This document shows, in pieces, positions 29,140-40,958 of a stretch of 64,000 nt of DNA. The notes under the pieces are model-generated. The model had not been told where the DNA came from, did no database searches, and saw only the letters and a program-made list of their open reading frames with translations. Both the position numbers and the translations under genes were made by a program. Source of the DNA: Pyropia haitanensis (Eukaryota; Rhodophyta; Bangiophyceae; Bangiales; Bangiaceae); contig SDUX01000003.1 in assembly GCA_008729055.1 (NCBI GenBank), positions 1,178,001-1,242,000 of the forward strand, given 5' to 3'. Every line of letters begins with the position of its first letter. The first letter of the stretch is position 1.

Positions 29140-31994
29140 GGCGGCAACAGGAGGGGGACACGGGAACGGTTGAGAAAGCGACGGGCAGGGACGGATGCGG
29201 ACGACGCGGGAGAATGCACGGCGGAGGCGATGGGCCGAAAGGTGGCAAAATAAGGGGAGGGTCGGATGCAGGAACAAAGGGGCGGCGGTAGTCCACGGAT
29301 GAACAACACGCGGCGCTGGCTCGCCACGGGAGCAATGAGACAGTGGCCGGGGGTCGATGGCGTGAGGATCCACGGGTCTGCTGGCCACGGCGCGTGCGTG
29401 TGGCGCGAATGTGGGGTGGGGTTGGGGGCGGTGGCAGGGAGATTCCGGCCGCGCCCTCGCGGCGCCGGCCGTGGGCGCCCCACATCTCGGTCGACCGCCA
29501 CCGCGCGACGCCCCTCCCAGGCAATGCAGGGGAGGCTTGTGGCGGCTCGCGAGCCGTCAGCGCCCACAACCGGATGCAAAAAGGACAACGAAAGGTGTGG
29601 CATGGATGATCGGTGGAAGGAGGGGCAGCGGGGGAAATTGGCGACCTTTCTCCTGCACAACCACCCCAAATCCCACGCTTTTCATCAAATTAATCGTGTT
29701 TTTGAGAAATATCAAGCACTCGGAGGAGTCAACCATAGATAGGGGTGAGTTCTTGAACCGCCGAAAGTGACCGAACCCCCCTCTTGGGGGAAGTTGGATC
29801 TCATGCGATCAAACGCACTTGATTCGCCAAATGCCTTTACACGTGGCCAAGTCTTAGACACGTGTCCACACTGCATGTATCGTTCGGGCGAACGACTCCA
29901 GAGTTCAGGCGAATACGCCGTATTTGCAAAGCCAAAGCCGAACCGTCGGGCCCCCCCGCCAACGCTGGAGTGGTCTGCCTGACTTCATTAACCGTCTCAC
30001 TTCGGCAAGTCACCTGTTCGGAGGAGTTTCGAAATTATTCGCAAGAGTACCCAGAGCAAGTGTAATGCATCCCAGCTGTTCTTAAGCGAAGGAGTACGGT
30101 GCTGCATAAGTTTTCAAACATGACGCGGCGGGTACAAGTCGCTGTCACTCTTCCGCGGATCACCACGGTGCTGTACCGGGACGGCGAGACGTGTTCGGTG
30201 GCTGCGGTGCCGGTCGTGTCAGCTTGCATGATGTGGCCGGAACGACGGTATGGCCCAGTACGTATCCAGGCTGTTGGTCGTCCTTGGCCAATTTCCAGAC
30301 GGGGACGACGGCGTCCACTGGCGCCATGACCGTTTTGCGTCACGGCCGCGCGAGGCTGACCTGTCTTTTTTCTACTTGAGTGCGTTTCAAACGGGTGGCG
30401 GCTTCCACTTGCGAGCTGACGGTGGTGCTCGAACCAGCCCGTCATGCCAGGCGGCGGTTCTTTGGAATGAACACCATTGGCCAGGTCGTGGCCAGGCCTC
30501 AGGGTGCTTACAGACAGAAAAATATCCCCCCTCGGCGTTGTTGCTCGGGGAAGGTGAGTGGCTCCTCCACGTGTTTGCTCGTCCGTGGCCCCCGTCCTCG
30601 ACTGGAACAAGAGTTGTGGGCCAACCCCCAGTCTGGGTCACGCGTTTGCGAGAGGGGCTCCGAGCTGGCGCCGCTTCCATTGTGGCATCCCGTTGGTGCC
30701 CAAAAAACTAAATCATCCATTTTATCGTCTTGTTCGGATGTACAGCTAGTGGCCGGGCCCGCCGGAGCTGGGGCCCACTCGGTCGCCCGATTGGGCGAGG
30801 GTGACCGCCGCCACTCGCGCGTCTCGGAGGGGCCGGGGGAGTGGGCACCCAGTGGGGTGGGTGCCGGGTGCGCAGCCGTGGTGGGGGCCCCACCCTCCGG
30901 GTGGTGTGCGGCGGGGGCCCCCGCGAGGCGCGCACACCCCCACAAACAGAGGCGCAAAACCACACGCGCTGTGCCTGCGCGCGTGAGCGCCGGCGGAGCC
31001 CCAAGCGCTCCCCCCGCCCCCCCCCCCCACCCGGAGCCCCCTGTGCACAGTCTCCGCGGCGGCGGCGGCGGCTCGCACGGCCGGACGGCACGCCACGCCA
31101 GCGCGGCCCGGCGCTCATGCTGGCGGCACGCACGCGGCGTGGCGTTGTTCGGGCCCGTCGGTGGCGTGACACTCCCGCTCGTCCCCCTGCCTCTCGACCC
31201 CACCTGGCGGTGTAGAGTCATCGTGCCGCCTTCCCCCCCCGCTCCCCCCTTGTGGGCGCACTTGGCCCCTCCCCCACGACCGTGGCAGGTGTAGCGTGCA
31301 CGGAACTGCCCTCCTGTAGCTGCCTCTGTCGCTCCACCTGGTCGAGGGGGCACGGGGCCAAGCACGCAGCATCGCTAGGGACACCTCCTCGTCCGTCCCC
31401 GGTTGGTTCGCGCTGCTGTCGGGAGGTGACCTTGAGCGGTTGTGCGGTCCGCAACTGGGTGCCTCCAGTCGCACCTTTTCAACTCTGCACACGAAGCGTC
31501 ACCATTGCTTTTTTTTGTTGGCTTTTCCTGGTTCGCTTTTTTTCTCTCTCTCCTTTCTTGTTCTTGTGTATGGGTTGTGTAGCTTGAGTCCCCACCTGGA
31601 CGTCGTACCGTTCAAGCCTTGGGGCGCACCTGGACGTAGGGGGTGGGGGAGCGTGGTCGTGTGGGTGGGGTTGTCGGACGAAGGGCGGTGTCTGCATCAA
31701 CTCCCCCCGCACCCGTTCCTGCGAGCTAGACCCTCACCGTGCCACCTGCCTGGCCGCCCGGGGCTGTGACTGCGACCTCGTCGGGGGGAGTACGGAGCCG
31801 CATTTTTTGCTGGTGAGCGGGCGAGGTCTGACGGTGTCTCGCTCCTGTGGACTGGCATCTGCGCGGGGCGAAGCCTCGTACGTCCCCGCTCGGCCCGGGT
31901 CGTGAAGCGGTGCTTGGATTCGGCTCATTGAGCCATCTACCAGCCTCCATCTGCTAATCCGCTCGGTCGACTGCTCGGGCACTTGCCGCCCGCC
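29140..31994. other. Long intergenic region between PsbQ'-like and F-box genes
   Basis: About 2.85 kb with no supported gene. Composition changes along it: 29,650-30,130 is clearly less GC-rich, 30,130-30,720 is mixed and may be decayed mobile-element sequence, 30,740-31,260 is GC-rich again, and 31,500-31,575 has a T/CT-rich tract. The part near 29,840-29,915 has two CACGTG boxes and several TTCG/CGAA motifs. No tRNA-like fold was found by eye. Confidence 0.4.
29838..29915. promoter_or_regulatory. G-box pair and TTCG..CGAA palindromes
   Basis: ACACGTGGCC near 29840 and the palindromic GACACGTGTC near 29858 contain CACGTG. CGTTCGGGCGAACG (29881-29894) is a palindrome with a GG centre, and GTTCAGGCGAA follows about 10 bases later. 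They lie about 700 bases upstream of the PsbQ'-like start. CACGTG is a known light-related element in plants; its role in algae is not assured. Confidence 0.35.
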
Positions 31995-32342
31995 ATGGCG
32001 CCGCGCGCTCGCGTTGGCCATGCGGAGAAGAGCGGCGCGACTGCGCCCATGTCTCGGGCTATGCGGGTTGCAGCCGGCGTCGGCGCCGCTCGTACGCCCC
32101 CGAGAAAGTCGGCGCTTGCTTCTCCCGGCTCCTCTCCCCCCCCCACGGTCGGCGACTGTGAGGCGTCCGCAGCGGCGGCGGGCGTTCCGACGGCGCACAT
32201 GTCCCTGTACGGGGCCGACGCGATGGCGGCGGCGGCTGGGATGTCAGTGGGGCAGGCGGCCGCTCAGGGGATTGGGGCCGAAGACGGCCTCGACCTCGGG
32301 CCGGCTTTGCTCGTGGATGCAGAGGGCCCCCACGGGAGTGGT

Positions 32343-32378
<36 letters not shown>

Positions 32379-34256
32379 GGGAGCAGCAGCGGGAACAGCA
32401 GCAGCGGCAGCAGCAGCGGTGGCTCTGGGTACGTGGGTCGCAAGCGCCGCGCGGGGGGTCGCCTGGAGCCGTCTCGCCGGCCTCAGTCGCCCGGCACGGA
32501 TAGCAATTCCCGGGGAGGCGTCTGCGACGCGGATGGCTCCCACGATAACTTGCAGGAGGTGTTCAGTGTGTCGCCAGCCCGGCGCGTGCCGCCGCCCGCC
32601 CGCCCGGTGGGGTCCGTAGACGGCGGCGACGCGGCCGCCGCTGCGGCGCTGGCCGATGTGGTGGATGTGGACGCGGACGATGAGATGGCAACGGGCGACC
32701 TATCACCGACTCCGCAGTACGCGGGGCTCCCACCTTCGGCCGAGGCGGAAGAGGAGGAGCAATGCCATTCACCGTCACTGCCGGGTGTGGCTGCTCCAGG
32801 TTCCGCGGATGGTGGGGCGGCGGCGGAGCGGTCGCACAGTGCCGTTGCGGGGTCGCGACGTACGGTTGACGAGCACGAGACAACAAGGCGGCTGTTGGAC
32901 TTGCAAATGACGGCGGATCATCCAGGCGTAGGAGCGGACGCCCCCTTTGTGGCGCCCACGGGCAGCTCCAAGCGAGCGCGTCCGTCTTGCACCCATGACT
33001 CGTACGTTTTCTATTGCGTCTCACGCGGAGTGGTGTGCGTGGGTACGGTGCGGGGCTGTGAACCTGGTGTGTGGTCATTGTGTTGGGCTATGCGCCACGC
33101 ATCCTCTCCAGCGGGGTGCTCGTATGACCGCTGGCGCTGTGTGTCGTGACGTTTGCTAGCAGACGGACTGACCGTTGCCCGGCCGTTGCTGCTCTGTCCT
33201 GTTTTCCTTGCCTTGTTTTTCTGCTGCGTTTGGTGACTTTGACGGTCACGCAGTGCCGTCATGTGTGATGGCCACAATTCCAGTGTTTCGGCGGGGCAGT
33301 CGTGTCAGCCGGCGATGGATGTGACCGAGTCGGTGCCGCGCGCCAGTGCGGACTCCCTGCCTGTGTTCATTCGGGACATCCATCTGATGTTGGACTACGT
33401 GGCGAACAAGCCTAAGCTGGCTCACTGCTCCGCCTCCTTCTTGCGGGACTATATCCGGACGATGTTGGCCAGTCAAACGGCGGCTGTTGAGGCGGAGCGG
33501 GCTCAGATTGAAGCAGCTGAGATGATGGACGTGACTCCCTGCAGCAGCGAAGCGTCGAGCGTCGATGCGGAGGAGGCCACGGCAAAGCCTCGTGCCCCGG
33601 CCCGACGGGTGTTGAGGGAAAACCACTTTTCGTGGTTGCCCGAGGAGATTACCAAGCACGTCTTCTCCTTCCTGCCGGGCCCCGAGCTGGCCAAGGTGCG
33701 TCTGGTAAGCCGCCAGTGGAAGGAGATGGCAGACGACGAGCAGCTGTGGAAGGCGCTGACGCTGACCCGGTGGCGCTCCCTCGCGACAGATGAGGCAGCG
33801 TGGCCGCTGGTGAGCGACGTCTCGTATTCAGACCCGCACAAGTGGCGCAAGGTGTACCCTCACGTGGCGCGAGGCGCCCAGTGGCGGTGCCGCCTGCAAA
33901 AGACGGGGCGGTTCATTTGCAACCTGGTGGCCCATCACATTGGTGGCCACCAGCTGGCCGAGGGTGGCCTGCCCTTCACCCTCATTGTGGAGCGCCGGTT
34001 CAACCTGCTGCATCTGGACAAGTTTGTGGTACCCGAGGCGTCGCTGCTGTACTTTGAGCCCGAGAGCGATGCTGACGCGCCCGGCTTTTTTGACTTCATC
34101 GAGTACCTGCTGAAGCGGTCACGCGCGGGGCTGGCACTGGACGAGCTTCGCCGCTTCATCTTTGTGCCCCCATGTGAGTTCGCGACGGAGCGCCGGTACA
34201 CGGGTCCCAGCCTGCTCGGCGTTGTGCAGGACGCCTTTCCGCCAATCAACCCATGA
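31995..34256 (+). CDS. F-box protein
   Basis: A probable substrate-recognition subunit of an SCF-type ubiquitin ligase. Exon 1 (31995-33001) encodes a disordered region with poly-Ser, GRKRRAGG basic and EAEEEE acidic patches. Exon 2 (33254-34256) encodes the folded part. The intron (33002-33253, donor GTACGT, acceptor CAG) splits a Ser codon in phase 2; joining gives exactly 670 codons including the stop, which supports the model. The F-box is at about residues 461-505: FSWLPEEITKHVFSFLPGPE, then LAKVRLVSRQWKEMADDEQLW. Downstream (WRKVYPHVARGAQW, FICNLVAHHIGGHQL, LDELRRFIFVPPCEF) no LRR, WD40 or Kelch repeat is visible, so the target-binding domain type is unknown. No C run interrupts this gene and its frame is clean. 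Confidence 0.85.
32341..32425 (+). repeat. CAG/AGC microsatellite encoding poly-Ser
   Basis: An uninterrupted run of about 12 AGC units followed by AGC/GGC/GGG mixtures inside exon 1 of the F-box gene, giving a Ser-rich linker likely to vary in length between strains. Confidence 0.85.
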
Positions 34257-35223
34257 GGCGGCACTCGCGTCTGGGTGTCTGAAGCTGCTGGAAGCGGGTC
34301 TGCCCACCTTGTTTCAGTACCTTGCCATGCACACTCGCTTTTCACACGCGCCCATGGGTGGCCCGTGGCGCGTTTGGCTCGGTAGCAGCATGGGCGGCAG
34401 ATGGGGTGCGGAACTGGTGGGACGGGAATACGGGTGCAGGCGCGGCCGCTTGGCGCTGGCGGTCATAGTGCTTTTCGGCGGCGTGCACTGCGCGGCGCAG
34501 CGTTCCTTCTGAGGACGAGGTCGAGGCTGTGGTGAGTTGTGGCGCATCGTGGCACGCGCGGGAATGGCGTGCGTTCGAGAGGGGGTGGAGGGGGGGGGGG
34601 GTCATACCGGACGCGCGTGCACGACACACCACGCTCATCTGCAGTCGCAGGGTGTGGATAGCGTCGCTGTGGTGGGGACTGATGCGAGTGGGATTGAAAA
34701 GACCAATTGAAGCGTGGACATACGCCGCATCCGACGCAGAAGTGCCGTCTTCGCGGAGGGGTGCGGGCGTGGGCGACTGCGTGCCCATCTACCCGACGCG
34801 ATGGTCGGAACAGGAACACGGACTCCCATGCCGTGCTGGGAGTTTGGTCAGGCGGCTACCAGTCTGGCCAGGACGGCCCCCTCGTCTAACGAGCGCGACT
34901 CACCGCGCTGGGGCGTGACGCACTCCGCCGCTGCCGCGGCGGGCGCCGCACTGCAGCTCACGAGAGCGCGCGACCGCCTCGCGCCGCGCGGCGGTGGGGA
35001 CAACGGGCGACCCGCGGGGTGTGGCAACTGCACGCATCGCAGGCGTGCCCGCGCCACCCAGCCGCCGCCCGGTCGAGCAGAGCACATGCCACGCGACGCT
35101 CGCGCGCGGGGGACCATGGAGCGGTGGTGAGCGGCAGTTAAAAAAGGTGAAAAGGTCACGGTCACGGCAAAGTGGGACCCGCCCCCCCCCCTCCCCCCCC
35201 CTCCCCCCCCACCGGACAAGCGC
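34257..35223. other. Intergenic region after the F-box gene
   Basis: 3' region of the F-box gene and of the opposite-strand repeat protein. It has a C/T-rich block at 35,178-35,245 with several C runs. Short frames here have no recognisable content. Confidence 0.4.
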
Positions 35224-37392
35224 CTACCACCCCCCACCCCCCCTGGGCGGCTCCACGCGCACGTTTTCCAAGATGTGCCGAAACGCCCGCGGCGGCCGGC
35301 GCCCGCCCCAGCGCGCCGCCCCCGCCCCCGTCCCGCCCGCCCAGCCGCCCCGCCCGCCGCGATCGGTGCGCTCGCCGCGGTCGTCCACCTCTACCAGCCC
35401 CAGCGACAGCACCCGCAGCTCCGACGCGGACGTGACGGTCGCAAACGGCGTAGCCGCTGCCGCCGCCGCCGCCTTGGCCGCGGGGGTGGCGGTGCGGGCG
35501 GCGGCCGCGGCGGCGGCGGCGCCGCCGCCACCGCCCCAGCTGCACGCACGGGGGCCCACCTCGGACGCCGTCCGTCGACCCCGAAAGGGCAGGCCGTGGC
35601 GCGGCGGACACCGGTCTGACGGTCCGCCCGGTGCCGACGCCGCCGCTGCGTCGGCCGTGCCCCGGGGGGGGGGCTGCGCCGACACGGAGCGGCGGAGGCC
35701 GAGGCCGCGTCCCCCCCGCGGCGACGACTGGCCCGTGAACGACGATACCGCCCGGCCGCCACCGCTGCCGGCGCCTCCGCCGCCTCCGCCGCCAGTACCG
35801 GCGCCGCCGCCGCTGGGGCGGGGCACCCGCGTCAGCGGGGCTGACACGGACGGGTGGGCGGTAAACCAGGAGCGGCTACCGCCGCCGCTGCCGCTGCCGC
35901 CACTGCCGCCGCCGCCGCCGCCGCTGCCGCCGCTGCCGCCGCTGGCGGGCCGGGGCACCCGCGTCAGTGGCGCCGACACAGACGGGTGGGCGGTGAACCA
36001 GGAGCGGCTGCCGCCGGCGCTGCTGCTGCCGCAGGCGCTGGCGGTGCTGCTCCGCGGGGCGGGAGCGGGCGCGCCGTTGGCGGCCGCCGCGACGGCGGCC
36101 GTCGCCGACGGCCGCGACGTTGGCAGGGAGGGGAGCGACGGCCACGAGGGCACCCGCCGAAAGGCGGGCCGCGCGCGACCCGTGCGGTCAGCCCCGCCGC
36201 GGGACCGCGGCAGCGGCGGCACGGGCACATCCTTTGTCAGCGGCGCGGCGGCGTCGGTCGTGGCGCCGCCGCGGGCGCCGGCGCCGCCACTGGCGGCCGC
36301 CCTGCTGGCGGGCTCCCCTGACCGCCGTGCCGCCCACGCCGCCGCGGTGGCGGACCAGGTGGGGCGGCCGCGCGGCGCGGGCGAGCGGCCGCGGCTACCG
36401 TCTCGCCGGCCGGGCGCGACGGCGGATCGAGAGCGGGGGAGCCGCCGCCGCGGCAGCGGCGCCGGCAGGCACGCGCCGCCCACGTCCGAGCCGGACGAGT
36501 CCGTGTCGATCTCTGTGTCCGCCTCGGCAGCCGCGTCAATGCCGGTGGTGGACGCTGACGCCGCCTCGGTGGTCGCGCCAGCCCCGGTGGCGGCGGCGAG
36601 TGGCTCCGCCTCTGCCACTGCCGCGGTCGCGGCAGGTGCAACGGGCGTGGCGGGCGCCGTCGCTGCCGCCGCCCCCGCCGCAAAGCGCACGCTCGTGTCG
36701 GCCGGGGGAGCCACGCTCCTACCCTTCCCCGCGCGCGCGGGTGACAGCGGGAACGGTACGTCGTCGTCGGCGGGCGAGGGTGCGCCGCTCCCCCCTCCAC
36801 CCCCGCCCGCCCCCCAGGCGCCTACCAGCCGCGGCAGCCACGACCGCAGCGTCCGCGGCAACGCCCCCCGCCGCAGGGGAGACATGGACCGCCCGCGGGA
36901 GGGCCGTGGGGGGGGCTCCCCGCGGCCCTCGGCGGGCACAAACGTGGGCGCCTGGGCGCGGCGGTGCACGGCAGACGGCCCCCTGCCAGGGGCAGCGGTG
37001 GCATCGGCAGCGAAAGCGGCCTTGCGCCCGCCGCTGCCGCCGCCTCCGCCGCCTCCACCGCCATCATCGTCAGAAGGGGCGGCGCTGGCGGCGGATGAGG
37101 AGCACCCCGTGGCGGCTGAAATGGCCGAGCCGACAGACAGTAACGACGAGGGGGTGGCTAGCCATGCGCCGGCACCCCCAGCGCCGCCGCCGGTGCCACC
37201 CCTTGGGCCATCGCCGGGGCCACCAACCCTGCCGCCGCCGCCGACAACGCCGCCGTGGCACCAGTCGGTGCTGTCGTCAACCAGGTCTCCTAAAAGCCTT
37301 GGCGGTGGTGGCGGGCGCGCGACCGCGACGGCGGCGGCGGCGGCGGTGGTGACCTCGTCACAGCCGCCGCCGCAACCACCAGCGATCGCCAT
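35224..37392 (-). CDS. Disordered protein with WFTAHPSVSAPLTRVPRP duplications
   Basis: An uninterrupted frame of about 720 codons from ATG 37392. It is Ala/Gly/Ser/Pro-rich with no known domain. It has acidic-Ser patches (EADTEIDTDSSGSD), many S/T-P and R-x-x-S sites, and two near-identical copies of GGSRSWFTAHPSVSAPLTRVPRP separated by a Gly/Ser linker (plus-strand positions about 35,810-35,880 and 35,945-36,010). A weaker third copy (SSFTGQSSPRG) follows. The plus strand is also open over this stretch and has its own repeat, and both frames share the same third codon position, so composition cannot decide the strand. I prefer minus because it has a natural ATG and a conserved-looking aromatic core, but this is uncertain. 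Confidence 0.4.
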   Translation of the reverse strand: MAIAGGCGGGCDEVTTAAAAAVAVARPPPPPRLLGDLVDDSTDWCHGGVVGGGGRVGGPGDGPRGGTGGGAGGAGAWLATPSSLLSVGSAISAATGCSSSAASAAPSDDDGGGGGGGGGSGGRKAAFAADATAAPGRGPSAVHRRAQAPTFVPAEGRGEPPPRPSRGRSMSPLRRGALPRTLRSWLPRLVGAWGAGGGGGGSGAPSPADDDVPFPLSPARAGKGRSVAPPADTSVRFAAGAAAATAPATPVAPAATAAVAEAEPLAAATGAGATTEAASASTTGIDAAAEADTEIDTDSSGSDVGGACLPAPLPRRRLPRSRSAVAPGRRDGSRGRSPAPRGRPTWSATAAAWAARRSGEPASRAAASGGAGARGGATTDAAAPLTKDVPVPPLPRSRGGADRTGRARPAFRRVPSWPSLPSLPTSRPSATAAVAAAANGAPAPAPRSSTASACGSSSAGGSRSWFTAHPSVSAPLTRVPRPASGGSGGSGGGGGGSGGSGSGGGSRSWFTAHPSVSAPLTRVPRPSGGGAGTGGGGGGGAGSGGGRAVSSFTGQSSPRGGRGLGLRRSVSAQPPPRGTADAAAASAPGGPSDRCPPRHGLPFRGRRTASEVGPRACSWGGGGGAAAAAAAARTATPAAKAAAAAAATPFATVTSASELRVLSLGLVEVDDRGERTDRGGRGGWAGGTGAGAARWGGRRPPRAFRHILENVRVEPPRGGGGW

Positions 37393-39885
37393 GACCGTGG
37401 CAGCCGGCAGCTCGAGCAGGCACAAACGCCCTCAGCGGCCGGTACCAAGGCGTCCAAGAGGCGGAGGGTGAGGGGAAATGAAGGGGGAGAGGGGCGCGCG
37501 GGAAAGGCCCACGGCGATAGCACGCGGGCGGCCGGCGAGCCGTTGGCGGGCTTACCACCCCCCCGCAGGCGCGCACGGCCACGCACTCGTCGCGCCCCCC
37601 CCCCCCACCACCACTGCCCAATAGCGGCTGCGTCTCGCAGCGGCGCCGATGGCCGTCCTCGACCGCCTGTGGCAAACTCCTCCCCTGTCGTACGGGCACC
37701 GGGACACGCAAGCGCGCCACCGGCCACGACACCACCCCGGTCTCTATGTATCTTCCCACCCCCGTACCCGCTCCCCCGTCCCCCACGCACACCCCCACAG
37801 AGACAGCAGGCCGCCGCCTCGCCCCCACGGCTTGCACGCCGTGCACGCAGCGGTAGCGCGGGCGTGGCCCCGACGGTGCGGCGGGCGCGGCCGACGCCCA
37901 CGCAGCCGCGCCCCGCACGCACGTCGATGCGGCGAGGAGCGGCACGGGCGGCACGGGCGGGGCAGGAGCCGGCTGCTCCGCCGCGGGAGCCCCTTCTTTC
38001 GAGGGTCTCTCCCGCGCGCCGCCCTCGCACACCCCTCCGCCCTCAACGCGGCCATCCGCTCGGCCGCGGTCGGCCGCGCCAGCGCACCCACCGCGCGAGG
38101 GCGCAACGCTGCCGCGGTCAGCGGCGACGGCGGCTGTCCCCCTGCCGCCCACACTCTGCGGCCGGCGCCCCCCCCAAAGGGATGTACTCTGGGACGGGCG
38201 GCGGCGGCGGCGGCGGGGGACTAACCGGCAAATCGGGTGGCCGGCCGGCTCACCCACCACGACGCGCGAGCCGCCAGGCGAACAGCCGTTGGTCGCGTCG
38301 CCGCCACCCACTCTCGGCCGACCCCTCGCGAGCTTATTTGGTGGGAGGCGATTGGGGACACGCCGGCTGCAGTACCGCGCCGATGCGTGCGAAGGCCCGG
38401 CGGTGGGTAGCGAGCATATGCCCACGCGAACCCACATACGCTGGCGGGTTATGGGTGAAGGGGGGGGGGCGGTCTCGTGGGGGCTTGAAAAGACGGGGAC
38501 AGAGGCCAAGAGCGCATGCAATCCGCGGCTCTGAGCCGCGGTGGCCTTGCTTTGAACCGTCTGCGCCAATCACACAGAGGAACAACCAGCGTCTGGCGAC
38601 GAGCAAAGCCGAGGACAAGACGGGAGAGGGGAGGCGTCCGCGACCGAGAAATTGGTGGACGAGCCCACGTGGCAGGACCACAACGGAACCACCTCTCTCG
38701 AGGCCCACCCTCCGTGCCTGCGGCACACGGTGTCACGCGGCCTCCAGTGGTTTCGTGGTCGCGCGGGTCGAGAAGTGACAAGATTTCACGCAGACACTGG
38801 ATGCTTCGTGCGTTCGGGGAGGCCGCCCTTGGTGCTGCCACCAATGGTGTCGGGGGGGGGTGGGGGCCCTTGCCGAGGCCTCTGCCCCTGCGGGCGCTCC
38901 CGCTTCGTCCCCCCCGCAGACCCAGACTTCGAGCGCACACTGCGGCAGTTGGCCGTTGGGACGGGGACGGTGGCGGAGCCAGCCGCTTGGTCGCGCGTCA
39001 CGGTCAAGTCGGGGATTGCAAACAGCCAGGCTGTGGCGGCGGAGACCAGGACGCCGGGCGTGCCGTGCCGCCTGGGCGACTGTGTCCCAAGTCCATCAAC
39101 GGTCGCTCCAAGCGCACCGAGGGGTTGGGGGGAGGTGTTCGGGTGGTCGTTCCGGAGCCGGGCGACCCCGTCCCCGCCAGGCTCACGGCGGGAGAGCAGT
39201 CTGCCTGATGGGGCGGGGCAGCCGTCGGGCCGCTGTCAGGCGTACCCGACCGCCTCCGAAACCGATGCGATGAGGAGCCGCCGCCTCGACGGTGTGCTCA
39301 GAGTCCTGCCCGACCCGCTTGAAAGAGGCGGCACAAGGAGAGCCAGCCAGACGCCAGCTGTCAGCAACAAACCAGCGGGGACGACAGGCCGCGTTCCTTG
39401 GGTCTCCGCGGTTCGCGCGCCCAGTTTGAACCTGGCCTATCACGTCGCGCCAACCTCCCACGGGCAGATCACCGCTTTCAATATTGCCGAGCCGTTCAAG
39501 CATCTCTCATGTGACACGTGGAGTCGTTGTATTTGTGTCATCGTAGAAGAATTACATATATACTTGGAGTGCCTGATCTGTGAGGTAGTCCCTCTCAGAC
39601 ACCTGTCTTGCTCGTCGAATCGACACGGTGGTGAATGAACGTGACTGCGACATAGGCAGGCTACATGTCGGCTTGATCGACGAACTTTGGGGTCCCGTTT
39701 CCCTGGGCGATCGACCGTTGTGGGGCTGGTGGTTGCCCCCGTCGACGTCGCGTCCAGCCTCATCATCGGCTGCCGTCGTCCCGCGTCGCATCCCCGTCGC
39801 CACCGCTCCCGCTGTCGCTTTCCGCGACTCTGCGGCGCGTTTCCCTGCAAGTAGGTCCGGTGGGTGTCCTACACTTTTCGCCAAG
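37393..39885. other. Intergenic region upstream of ribosomal protein eS4
   Basis: About 2.5 kb with no confident gene. A plus-strand frame at 38652-39638 has mixed codon use unlike neighbouring genes and no known motif. The last 400 bases are less GC-rich (for example ATTACATATATACTTGG near 39,552) and probably contain the eS4 promoter; a pyrimidine-rich CCTACACTTTTCGCC lies just before the eS4 ATG. Confidence 0.4.
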
Positions 39886-40958
39886 ATGGCGCGCGGTCCG
39901 AAGAAGCACATGAAGCGCCTGGCAGCGCCGAGCCATTGGGTACGTGGGCGTTCCTGTGCGACCGCGCGCTCTCGGCGGCGGGCGGAGAGGGACGCAGTTT
40001 GGTGGTGGGGGTCAGGTCATCTGCTGTTTTCTTCGTGCTGCGTCTCCTCTGGTGGTCAGTCTTGTCTTTTGGCGGGGTCGGGGGGGGGGGGGCAAGGAGA
40101 CGGGTGTTGGGCGCGTCTGCCCTCTCCGACCCGTTGGGGCCGCGTCATGGCTGCAGCATCTGACACGCTATCTCCTCTGGATGGTGTGTGTCGTGCCGCC
40201 AATCTCGAATCGCGCCACGCTCACAGATGCTCGGTAAGCTGGGTGGCATCTTTGCCCCGCGGCCCAGCACTGGCCCGCACAAGCTGCGCGAGTGCCTGCC
40301 CCTGGTGATCATCCTGCGGAACCGGCTGAAGTATGCCCTCAATGGTCGGGAGGCGACCACCATCCTCATGCAGAGGCTGGTGAAGGTCGACGGTAAGGTC
40401 CGCACGGACCAGACGTTCCCCGCTGGCTTTATGGATGTGGTCTCGATTGAGCGCACCAACGAGATGTTCCGCCTGCTCTATGACGTCAAGGGCCGCTTTG
40501 TGCTCCACCGGATCCAGAAGGAGGAGGGCGCCTACAAGCTGTGCAAGGTGAAGCGGCAGCAGACGGGCCCCCGCGGTGTGCCGTATGTGGTCACCCACGA
40601 CGGCCGCACCATCCGCTTCCCCGACCCGGTGATCCGGGTGGACGACACGGTGGTGGTGGACATTGAGTCGGGCAAGATCACGGACCAGGTCAAGTTTGAC
40701 GTAGGCAACCTGGTCATGGTGACGGGCGGCCACAACATTGGCCGCGTCGGTGTGATGGCGGTGCGGGAGAAGCATCCGGGGTCGACGGAGATTGTGCGGA
40801 TCAAGGACAGCAACGGCCACGAGTTTGCCACCAAGAAGGTCAACGTGTTTGTCATTGGCAAGGGCGACAAGGCCCTGGTGTCCCTCCCCAAGCAGGCGGG
40901 GATTAAGGAGTCGAGCCTGGAGCGTGCCGAGCAGAAGAAGGGCTCTTTGACCGTGTGA
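39886..40958 (+). CDS. RPS4: 40S ribosomal protein eS4
   Basis: Small ribosomal subunit protein that binds 18S rRNA. Exon 1 (39886-39939) encodes [18 protein letters not shown], the invariant start of the family. The intron (39940-40226, donor GTACGT, acceptor CAG, phase 0) is followed by exon 2 encoding [35 protein letters not shown] (the S4 RNA-binding part), [35 protein letters not shown] (KOW-type region) and [20 protein letters not shown] near the end. The product of 261 residues has the normal length. The intron carries a G12 run (about 40080-40091), but the exons have no long homopolymer and are clean. The first-intron position just after the 18th codon is a useful marker for comparison with other algae. 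Confidence 0.97.

Noticed and set aside
29140..31994. tRNA or other small RNA genes in the long spacer
   Set aside because: I looked for cloverleaf arms and B-box-like GTTCGA patterns and found none convincing; a covariance-model scan would be decisive.
38652..39638. 328-codon plus-strand frame
   Set aside because: Codon use differs from the neighbouring real genes, no domain is visible, and it runs into the AT-richer eS4 promoter area.
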